A DNA stretch of 13,491 nucleotides, taken from positions 1 through 13,491 of the forward strand of contig JANXPS010000195.1 of the NCBI GenBank assembly GCA_025357175.1, in the 5' to 3' direction. Each line of letters begins with the position of its first letter. Positions within the stretch are counted from its first letter, which is position 1. Of the stretch, positions 6,705 through 11,736 are shown one piece after another. A program made the translations under genes and the position numbers. The notes beneath the pieces are model-generated. The model ran no database searches and was not told where the DNA came from. It was given only the letters and a program-made list of their open reading frames with translations. This DNA is from Deltaproteobacteria bacterium. GTDB taxonomy: Bacteria > Desulfobacterota > Deferrimicrobia > Deferrimicrobiales > Deferrimicrobiaceae.

Positions 6705-7196
6705 TCACTTCACGGAAGCCGGTTCCGAATTCCGTTCCCGAAAAAGGAAGGGCAGCGCCTTGCCCGCCGCGCCGCCCCGGACAAGATAGACCCATCCTTT
6801 CGAGGGCGCCTTGACGCCGAAATCGGGGACGATCGCCCGCATGCTGGATGCGTGGCCGAGGGTGACATCCGCCTTGATATCCCTGCCCTTCAGAAGGAAG
6901 TGGAGTTCGTCGGGCCGGGCGGGGTCCGGGGCGGCGGCAGTGACCGCGACCGCCGTTCCGGGGCGGCCTTCGGACGCGGTCAACTTCGCGATCGACGGAC
7001 CGGTGGGCGCGGCGACCGGGGGGCCGCCCACATCCTTGCATCGGTCGACCGAGACCCCCTTGAACATCTCCATCATCGAGCGGCCGGAAGGCGTCTCGGC
7101 TGCCGGCAGTTCGGCGCGAACCCCGAGAGGGCACGCGACGGCCGCAAGGATCGCGGCAGCCCGAAGGAAACGCAGGCGTGGCCTGGACAAGGTCAC
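6705..7196 (-). CDS. Exported protein with an IPT/TIG-like domain
   Basis: A 163-residue protein starting with GTG at 7196, which overlaps the aminopeptidase stop as GTGA; GGAAG just upstream is the likely ribosome site. A signal peptide covers about residues 1-28 (basic start, AAAILAAVACPLG, cleavage near VRA). After a short linker with one Cys (DRCKDVGG) the segment from about 68 on (PSIAKLTASEGRPGTAVAVT) has the shape of an IPT/TIG immunoglobulin-like domain: a strand, an S-x-x-x-x-PGT turn, then a strand. The end, GWVYLVRGGAAGKALPFLF, would be the closing strands. It is the last gene of the mod operon and translationally coupled to the aminopeptidase. I know no function for it. The open frame continues far upstream of 7196 but only as the shadow of the aminopeptidase gene. 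Confidence 0.7.
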   Translation of the reverse strand: MTLSRPRLRFLRAAAILAAVACPLGVRAELPAAETPSGRSMMEMFKGVSVDRCKDVGGPPVAAPTGPSIAKLTASEGRPGTAVAVTAAAPDPARPDELHFLLKGRDIKADVTLGHASSMRAIVPDFGVKAPSKGWVYLVRGGAAGKALPFLFRERNSEPASVK

Positions 7197-8290
7197 TTCT
7201 TCCGCATCCCGGCCGGCGTCTTCCCGAACAGGACGCCCGCGCGCAGCACCGGTTTCCCGTCGAGGTAGACTTCCCCTTCCCGGCGCAAATCCTTGATCAT
7301 GTCCCAGTGGATCGCCGAGTCGTTCTTCCCGCCCGATTCGGCATAGGAACGTCCGACCGCAAGGTGAATCGTGCCGCCCATCTTTTCGTCGAGCAGGATG
7401 TCGCGCGTGAAGTCGGTGACACCCGCGTTGCAGCCGATGCCCCACTCGCCCAGCACGCGGGCCCCGGGGTCGGCGTCGAGCATCTCGATCAGGTACGCCT
7501 CGTTCTTCTCGGCGGACGCCTCGACCACGCGCCCTTTTTTGAACGTCAACCGGACGCCGGCCACTTCGCGACCGCCCGCGATCGCCGGGAATTCGTAATA
7601 GATCTTTCCTTCGGTCGAGTTCTCGACCGGCGCCGTGAAGATCTCGCCGTCCGGCATGTTGAAGTCGCCCGCGCACGGAATCGCCTTGCGCCCCTTGATC
7701 GAGAACGTCAGGTCGGTCTCCTTGCCCACGATGCGGACCTGCGACGCCTTCTCGAGCACCTTCTTCGCGCCGGCCAGCATCTTGGCCATCGCCTTCCAGT
7801 CCTGGTCGACCGCCTTGTAGTAAAGCTTTTCGTAGTCGGGCAGCGACCGGTCGGTCTCCTGCGCCAGCGACTCGGTCGGGAAATTGGTCAGGCACCAGCG
7901 GACGCGCTTCATCAGCAGCTCGCTGATCGGCTTCGCCGCCTTTCGACGCCGCGCCATGGCCTTTGGCGCCACGTTGCTCAGGTGGCGCGTATTTCCCGGC
8001 GCCAGGATGATGATGTCGGCGTCGATCGTCTTCGCTTCATGCAGCTTGGTCGGCGGCAGGTGGTCGAGCTGCGCATCGGACGCTTCCTCGTAGAAAATGC
8101 GCCCGGCATCCTCGAAGCCGATCGCCCAGAGCGGGTTCGCCCCGGCGCGAAGAATCTCGCGGTAGACCTCGAGCGCGAGCGGCTTGCCCAACTCGCCGCA
8201 GGAGATCCGGACGATCTCGCCCTTCTTCGCCTTGACCGATTGCCTAACGAGTATCTGCGCCAGTCTTGCGATCTGCTTTTCGGAGCCCAT
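7193..8290 (-). CDS. M29-family metallo-aminopeptidase (AmpS/aminopeptidase T type)
   Basis: A 365-residue cytoplasmic peptidase, close to the family length of about 370-410. The metal-site residues known from AmpS/AmpT appear in order: Glu223 (PVENS), Glu282 (GEWGIG), His309 (GTIHLAVG), Tyr316 (RSYAES), His328 and Asp330 (AIHWDM). The family signature NMPDGEIFTAPVE is at 211-223. There is no signal peptide. It removes N-terminal residues from peptides using two divalent metals, often cobalt or zinc. The ATG at 8290 has AAGGA seven bases upstream; a much longer open frame continues upstream but only as the opposite-frame shadow of modC. It follows modC after 41 bases and overlaps the next gene by four. 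Its place in a molybdate operon has no obvious metabolic reason; it may simply share the promoter. Confidence 0.93.
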   Translation of the reverse strand: MGSEKQIARLAQILVRQSVKAKKGEIVRISCGELGKPLALEVYREILRAGANPLWAIGFEDAGRIFYEEASDAQLDHLPPTKLHEAKTIDADIIILAPGNTRHLSNVAPKAMARRRKAAKPISELLMKRVRWCLTNFPTESLAQETDRSLPDYEKLYYKAVDQDWKAMAKMLAGAKKVLEKASQVRIVGKETDLTFSIKGRKAIPCAGDFNMPDGEIFTAPVENSTEGKIYYEFPAIAGGREVAGVRLTFKKGRVVEASAEKNEAYLIEMLDADPGARVLGEWGIGCNAGVTDFTRDILLDEKMGGTIHLAVGRSYAESGGKNDSAIHWDMIKDLRREGEVYLDGKPVLRAGVLFGKTPAGMRKK

Positions 8291-8331
8291 GAGCGGATCC
8301 TTCCCGTGAATGATTTGTCGCCAGCGATATT

Positions 8332-9387
8332 CTACAGAATCTCCCGGAACGCGGACGCCTTGATCGCCGCGTACAGCACCGTGCCCGGCCGGATGTCGAG
8401 CTCGGTCGCCGTCTCCTGCATGACCTCTGCGATGAACCGCTCCCCGCCGCACGCGAGCTCGATTCCGATCCGGCCGTCGAATTCGTGCAGGCGGATCACG
8501 CGACAGTCGAGCAGATTGCGGGCGCTGATCGCCTCGGGGTGCTTCCGGAACAGGATGATGTCGCGCGCCGACAGTTCGAAGACCGTCTCTCCGGCTTTTC
8601 CGCCGCCCGAGATCGCGAGTTCCGTGCCGCCCCACCGGTAGACGGACAACCCGTTGCGCATGCGCGGGACCGACAGCCGGAGCAGGTTGACGTACGCCGC
8701 CCCGCCGGCACCCATCCGTCCCACCGCGAGCGCCTCGGCCCCCGTCTCCTCGACGACGCGGCCGCGATCCAGCACGGCGACCCGGTCGGTCATCAGCCGC
8801 ATTTCCATCAAGGAGTGGGAGATGAAAAGAAACGGGACGGCGAAATCGTCGAACGTTTTCCGCAGGAAGGGTATGACCCGGTACTTGAGCGAATCGTCCA
8901 GCGCGGAAAGCGGTTCGTCGAGCAGCATCAGCCGCGGACTGGACAACAGCGCCCGCCCGAGCGAGACGCGCTGCTGTTCGCCGCCCGACAGGTGGTGCAC
9001 CGCACGCGGAAGAATCGTCTCCAGTTCGAGGGCCTCGATGACGGGGTCCAGCCCGATCCGGCGCAATGCGGGGGGGCACCGCTTCCAGCCGAAGAGAAGG
9101 TTTTCCCGGACGTCCAGATGCGGAAACAGGTGCGGGTGCTGAAAGACGACGGCGATCCGGCGGAGCTCCGGCGGCAGGTCGATTCCCTTTTCCCGGTCGA
9201 ACAGCGATTCGCCGTCGAGCACGATCCGTCCCGAATCGGGCGCGACCAGCCCCGAGAGAATGTTGACGATGGTTGATTTTCCGCTTCCCGACGGCCCGAA
9301 CAGCCCGACCCGGTCGCCGGGCGCGGCGATGGAGACATCGAGCGCGAAGTCGCCGAGAATCTTTCGTGCCGAAAATTCCAGCCTCAT
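8332..9387 (-). CDS. modC: Molybdate ABC transporter ATP-binding protein ModC
   Basis: A 351-residue ATPase, the same length as typical ModC. It powers import of molybdate (or tungstate) through ModB. Motifs in order: Walker A GPSGSGKST (31-39), Q-loop VFQHPHLFPH with Gln83, ABC signature LSGGEQQR (133-140), Walker B LMLLDEP (153-159), D-loop SALDD, and switch His191 (FISHS). Residues about 287-351 (SARNLLDCRVIRLHEFDGRI onwards, ending YAAIKASAF) form the C-terminal TOBE/Mop domain that binds molybdate in this subfamily and separates it from other importers. The ATG at 9387 overlaps the modB stop as ATGA, so translation is coupled. ModC and sulfate-type ATPases are similar; the Mop domain and modAB neighbours decide the call. 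Confidence 0.95.
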   Translation of the reverse strand: MRLEFSARKILGDFALDVSIAAPGDRVGLFGPSGSGKSTIVNILSGLVAPDSGRIVLDGESLFDREKGIDLPPELRRIAVVFQHPHLFPHLDVRENLLFGWKRCPPALRRIGLDPVIEALELETILPRAVHHLSGGEQQRVSLGRALLSSPRLMLLDEPLSALDDSLKYRVIPFLRKTFDDFAVPFLFISHSLMEMRLMTDRVAVLDRGRVVEETGAEALAVGRMGAGGAAYVNLLRLSVPRMRNGLSVYRWGGTELAISGGGKAGETVFELSARDIILFRKHPEAISARNLLDCRVIRLHEFDGRIGIELACGGERFIAEVMQETATELDIRPGTVLYAAIKASAFREIL

Positions 9388-10070
9388 CTTCCCCGATCCC
9401 TCTGCGCGGCCTTTCGCCCCAGCCACTCGTGGAAGAAGAGGACGACGACGGAGATCGCCACGGATACCGCGCACAGCACGCCGGCCGCACGCTCCCCGCC
9501 CGGAGCGGACGCATATTCGTAGATGGCCAGCGGCAGAGTCTGCGTCCTGCCCGGCATGTTGCCGGCGACGAGGACGGTCGCCCCGAACTCGCCGAGACTG
9601 CGGGCAAACATGAGAGACGACCCGGCCAGGATGCCGCGCATCGAAAGGGGAACGACGATCGAGAAGAGCGCGTCGCGCCGCGTCGCGCCGAGCGTCCGCG
9701 ACACCCGGACGAGCGCGGGGTCGATCGCCTCGAGCGATATCCGGATCGCCCGGACGAGCAGCGGGAAACCGACCACCACGGAGGCGATGACGGCCGCCTT
9801 CCAGGTAAAGATCAGCCGGAGTCCGAGAAAATGGAGCAACGGGGCGAGCGCGCCGTGTTCGCCCAACAGCAGCAGAAGCAGATAACCGACGACAACCGGC
9901 GGCAGCGTCAACGGAAGGTTGACGACGATCTCGATCATCGTCTTCCCCCGGAACTTTCCGTATGCGAGCAACGCGGCGGTCGCAAAACCGGCAGGCAGCG
10001 CCAGGATCGTCGCCACCACGCCGACTTTCAGCGACAAAAGGATCGCTTCGTAATCGGTTGGCGCGAGCAT
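9384..10070 (-). CDS. modB: Molybdate ABC transporter permease ModB
   Basis: A 228-residue inner-membrane permease with about five membrane segments, for example LSLKVGVVATILALPAGFAT, IVVNLPLTLPPVVVGYLLLL and VLCAVSVAISVVVLFF. The cytoplasmic EAA loop that docks on ModC is EAIDPALVRVSRTLGATRRD at about 114-133. The LTLPPVVVGYLLL and SLGEFGATVLVAGN stretches are hallmarks of ModB and of the related CysT/CysW permeases. Start: ATG at 10070 with a purine-rich AGGCAGGGGG upstream. It lies 23 bases after modA and overlaps modC by four bases. Length fits ModB (225-230). Confidence 0.95.
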   Translation of the reverse strand: MLAPTDYEAILLSLKVGVVATILALPAGFATAALLAYGKFRGKTMIEIVVNLPLTLPPVVVGYLLLLLLGEHGALAPLLHFLGLRLIFTWKAAVIASVVVGFPLLVRAIRISLEAIDPALVRVSRTLGATRRDALFSIVVPLSMRGILAGSSLMFARSLGEFGATVLVAGNMPGRTQTLPLAIYEYASAPGGERAAGVLCAVSVAISVVVLFFHEWLGRKAAQRDRGR

Positions 10071-10093
10071 GCGGTTGGCCCCCTGCCTGCCTT

Positions 10094-10843
10094 TCAGCGG
10101 ATGACGAAGCCCTGTTTTTCGAACAGCGCCTTCGCCGCGCCGGAGCGCAGGATTGCGAAAAACGCCACGGCATCGGCCTTTTTCGCGCCCGAAAAGGTCA
10201 GCGCCCCCGGATAGGACACGCGGTCGTACAACGCCTGCGGCACGACGAAGAGCACCTTGAGCGTCTTCGACTGGAGCGCGTCCGTCTTGTAGACGAAGGC
10301 GCCCTCCACTTCGCCCCGCTCGGCGTAGAGCAGCGCCTCCCGGACGTCGCGAGCCATGACCAGCTTCCTTTCCATCCGTTCTGCGACACCCGATCTGTTC
10401 ATCGCCTGCGTCGCGTACTCGCCGGCTGGGACGCTCTTCGGACTGCCGATCGCGATCTGCGACAGCGCCGGAAGGTCTTTCATCCCGCCCGCCCTGACGC
10501 CATCCTTCCCGGCGAACACCAAGACGTTGTAAGCGAGTGTGTCGATGCTGCCCGCATCGACCGCCTTTTTCTCCTTCATCTTGTCCATCCACTCCCGGTT
10601 GGCCGAGATGAAGATGTCGGCCGGCGCCCCGGCCTCGATCTGCTTCGCGAGCGCCCCCGAGGCGCCGAAGTTGCGGACGAACTTCACTCCGGGGTGAGTC
10701 TTCTCGTATCCGTCGGCGAGCCCGTTGACAACCTCCTTGAGGCTGTGCGCCACCGACAGGTAGATCTCCTCGGCCCTGGCGGCCGGGGCGAGCAGGGCGA
10801 GGACGACGAAAATCACGGCGGCCTTGAACGGTTTCATCTGCAA
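10094..10843 (-). CDS. modA: Periplasmic molybdate-binding protein ModA
   Basis: A 249-residue solute-binding protein with a signal peptide (KPFKAAVIFVVLALLAPA, cleavage after ARA). It captures molybdate, or tungstate, in the periplasm and hands it to ModBC. Oxyanion-binding segments are VAHSL (Ser34), NFGASGALAKQIE (Ser62), GAPADIFISA, GSPKSVPAGEYATQA and GAFVYKTDA with Tyr185, each the usual place of a ligand in ModA. The start is ambiguous: AGGAG lies six bases before a TTG at 10843 and twelve before an ATG at 10837. Spacing favours TTG, codon choice favours ATG, and the products differ by two residues. First gene of the operon running to 6705. Confidence 0.93.
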   Translation of the reverse strand: MQMKPFKAAVIFVVLALLAPAARAEEIYLSVAHSLKEVVNGLADGYEKTHPGVKFVRNFGASGALAKQIEAGAPADIFISANREWMDKMKEKKAVDAGSIDTLAYNVLVFAGKDGVRAGGMKDLPALSQIAIGSPKSVPAGEYATQAMNRSGVAERMERKLVMARDVREALLYAERGEVEGAFVYKTDALQSKTLKVLFVVPQALYDRVSYPGALTFSGAKKADAVAFFAILRSGAAKALFEKQGFVIR

Positions 10844-10866
10844 GGTCTTCTCCTGCGGGCGCTATT

Positions 10867-10883
10867 CGATTATATCCATAACG
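10867..10883 (-). promoter_or_regulatory. Putative modA promoter -10 with overlapping imperfect dyad
   Basis: The minus strand reads TATAAT at 10869-10874, about 15 bases upstream of the modA ribosome site, but I see no good -35. The hexamer is inside CGATTATATCCATAACG (plus strand), an imperfect dyad with CGATTAT and CGTTATG half-sites. The half-sites recall ModE operators, but the spacing is far too short for the known E. coli ModE box, so this is only a candidate operator. Confidence 0.35.
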
Positions 10884-10907
10884 CATGCCGAGGGCCGGTT
10901 CCGCGGC

Positions 10908-10913
10908 TATAAT
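10908..10913 (+). promoter_or_regulatory. Putative -10 hexamer of the yedF-side transcript
   Basis: A perfect TATAAT on the plus strand, which would start RNA near 10920, sixteen bases before the long helix described at 10936-11068. There is no recognisable -35 at 16-18 bases, so this is weak evidence; it may be an activator-dependent promoter or chance. Confidence 0.35.
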
Positions 10914-10948
10914 CAGACGATATTCTTTCCCGGAAGGAGGTGATCCCC

Positions 10949-10987
10949 ATGCCGGATTCGACGCATTTCCCCTGCCGCTTCCGCTGA
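10949..10987 (+). CDS. Possible 12-codon mini-ORF with an extended Shine-Dalgarno
   Basis: The ATG at 10949 is preceded by AAGGAGGTGATCC, 13 bases exactly complementary to the usual 3' end of 16S rRNA, two bases from the ATG (GGAGG is eight bases away). The frame reads MPDSTHFPCRFR and then TGA at 10985-10987. It may be a leader peptide whose translation opens the RNA fold around it. If the TGA were read as selenocysteine the frame would continue to a TAG at 11099-11101, giving a basic 50-residue product (Cys9, Sec13, Cys14) that I do not recognise. No homology supports either form. Confidence 0.25.
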   Translation: MPDSTHFPCRFR

Positions 10988-11029
10988 TGCGACAGACGCT
11001 CCGCCGGTCGGCGGAGAATCGACATCGCA
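10988..11029 (+). other. SECIS-like stem-loop directly after a TGA
   Basis: A stem-loop begins right after the TGA at 10985-10987: outer TGCGA/TCGCA, an internal loop, then CTCCGCC/GGCGGAG capped by GGTC. There are 18 bases between the TGA and the GG of the loop. In the E. coli fdhF SECIS the apical loop also carries GGUC and lies at the same distance. The bulged U of the fdhF element is not seen here. The hairpin may equally be just one arm of the larger RNA fold. Confidence 0.25.
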
Positions 11030-11147
11030 GGGACCGGCCACGACCGGGACCGAAGGGGGATCGCCTCCGGCACGCCGGACTCTCCGGCAACGCGCCAGTA
11101 GTTCGACCCACCTCCTCCGCCCGATCCTTCCCGGAACTCTGAAATCC

Positions 11148-11176
11148 GCCCGTTCGCCGCTCAGGCGACGACGGGC
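11148..11176 (+). promoter_or_regulatory. Hairpin upstream of the yedF-like ribosome site
   Basis: GCCCGT (11148-11153) pairs with ACGGGC (11171-11176) and TCGCC with GGCGA inside it, 11 pairs with a two-base bulge and loop GCTCA. It ends about ten bases before the AGGGGAGG ribosome site of the next gene. There is no U-tract, so it is not a standard terminator; a role in translation or RNA stability is possible. Confidence 0.35.
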
Positions 11177-11205
11177 CAAGTCTATCAGGGGAGGTATCCG
11201 ATTCC

Positions 11206-11544
11206 ATGAACGACACCGTTATCCTGTTCACGCGCAACGGACTCGGCGACGCGCCGCCCGAGCTTTCGCGCCTGCTCGCCGTCAACTTCGCCGGGCTGCT
11301 CGCGCAGTCGCCGGAACCGCCGGGCGCGCTGCTCTTCTACGGAGAGGGAGTGAAGCTCGCCTGCGAGGGCTCGCCCGTGATCGACGCGCTCCGACGGATC
11401 GAGGCCCGGGGCGCTTCGCTGCTCCTGTGCCGCACCTGTCTCGACTATTTCGGGCTGCTCGACCGGACGGCCGCGGGGAAGATCGGCGGGATGCCCGATA
11501 TCCTGTCGGCGCTCTCCGCCGCGGCGAAGGTCGTCAGCGCATGA
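11206..11544 (+). CDS. YedF-like DsrE-family protein (selenium metabolism-associated)
   Basis: A 112-residue cytoplasmic protein matching the C-terminal DsrE-like half of the YedF selenium-metabolism family: an N-terminal VILFTRNGLGDAPPELSRLL strand-helix, LLFYGEGVKLACEGSPVIDA (residues 42-61), and the hallmark CRTCLDYFGL at 75-84, in place of the usual CGTCLDFYGL. Cys53, Cys75 and Cys78 are candidates for carrying sulfur or selenium. Full YedF proteins have an extra N-terminal TusA/SirA domain; here an in-frame stop at 11140-11142 shows it is absent, so this is the short form. The ribosome site GGGGAGG is 11 bases from the ATG, longer than ideal. It overlaps the next gene by four bases. Neighbouring selA/selB/selD are not in the window, so selenium use by this organism is inferred, not shown. 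Confidence 0.82.
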   Translation: MNDTVILFTRNGLGDAPPELSRLLAVNFAGLLAQSPEPPGALLFYGEGVKLACEGSPVIDALRRIEARGASLLLCRTCLDYFGLLDRTAAGKIGGMPDILSALSAAAKVVSA

Positions 11545-11681
11545 ACCGGCGCGCGCTGCTCTTCGTCGCGACGCTGTCCTCCGCGATTGCGCTCGTCGCA
11601 TTCGGGATATTCCACGACGAGATGGGCGAAGTCATGTTCAACGCCTGCATGCTGTGCCTGTCGTGCATCGGGATGGGGTGA
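11541..11681 (+). CDS. CD1871A-family CXXC mini-protein
   Basis: A 46-residue protein whose ATG overlaps the yedF-like stop as ATGA. Residues 5-22 form one membrane segment (ALLFVATLSSAIALVAFG); a short acidic stretch HDEMGEVM follows and then the conserved end CMLCLSCIGMG. The C-terminal CXXCIG(I/M)G is the mark of the CD1871A family, small membrane proteins often encoded beside yedF. Here the Cys pattern is Cys36, 39 and 42, giving two overlapping CXXC motifs. Likely a membrane-bound thiol protein working with the YedF-like partner; biochemical role unknown. The length (about 45) is normal for the family. Confidence 0.8.
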   Translation: MNRRALLFVATLSSAIALVAFGIFHDEMGEVMFNACMLCLSCIGMG

Positions 11682-11696
11682 CGCGGGGGGGAAAAC

Positions 11697-11728
11697 CCGG
11701 TGGAGGGTCGAAAGCGGCCCTCCACCGG
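11697..11728. terminator. Terminator between convergent genes
   Basis: Eleven-base perfect arms CCGGTGGAGGG and CCCTCCACCGG around a ten-base loop containing GAAA. On the minus strand it is followed by GTTTTCC, so it mainly ends the DUF4139 gene eight bases after its stop. On the plus strand the tail is not U-rich, but the hairpin may also protect the 3' end of the yedF transcript. Confidence 0.8.
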
Positions 11729-11736
11729 ATCGGAAA

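Larger units (their letters stand above)
10936..11068 (+). ncRNA. Candidate structured RNA element closed by a 13-bp helix
   Basis: The arms GGAGGTGATCCCC (10936-10948) and GGGGATCGCCTCC (11056-11068) pair over 13 consecutive bases with one U-G wobble. On the opposite strand the same position would be an A-C mismatch, so the plus strand folds better. Inside, ATGC (10949-10952) can pair with GCAT (10963-10966), TGCGA/TCGCA with an upper CTCCGCC/GGCGGAG stem forms a second hairpin (10988-11029), and CCGG/CCGG a short third (about 11034-11049). The whole is a multi-branched domain in the leader of the yedF-like gene. An alternative pairing of 10935-10942 with 11109-11116 (AGGAGGTG/CACCTCCT) would compete with the closing helix, as in a switch. 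I could not match it to tRNA, tmRNA, SRP RNA, 6S RNA or a riboswitch I know. Confidence 0.4.

Noticed and set aside
10867..10883. Canonical ModE box before modA
   Set aside because: The half-sites are similar but one base out of register and much too close together; kept only as a weak candidate operator.
10932..10980. Fragment or mimic of the 16S rRNA 3' end on the minus strand
   Set aside because: GGATCACCTCCTT and AGGGGAA occur in the same order as in 16S rRNA, but spacing and intervening sequence differ; the match is better explained as a strong ribosome site on the plus strand.
10936..11068. tRNA-Sec, tmRNA, 4.5S or 6S RNA
   Set aside because: No proper T-arm, anticodon loop or CCA-type end at the right place. 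GGATTCGACG resembles the tmRNA 5' part and CACCTCC could pair with GGAGGTG, but no tmRNA 3' T-loop or tag frame exists. SRP loop motifs are missing.
10936..11068. Fluoride, cobalamin or GEMM riboswitch
   Set aside because: GCTGATG recalls the fluoride motif and, on the minus strand, GGGGAA with GAATCCGG recalls a cobalamin core, but the remaining conserved boxes are absent on both strands.
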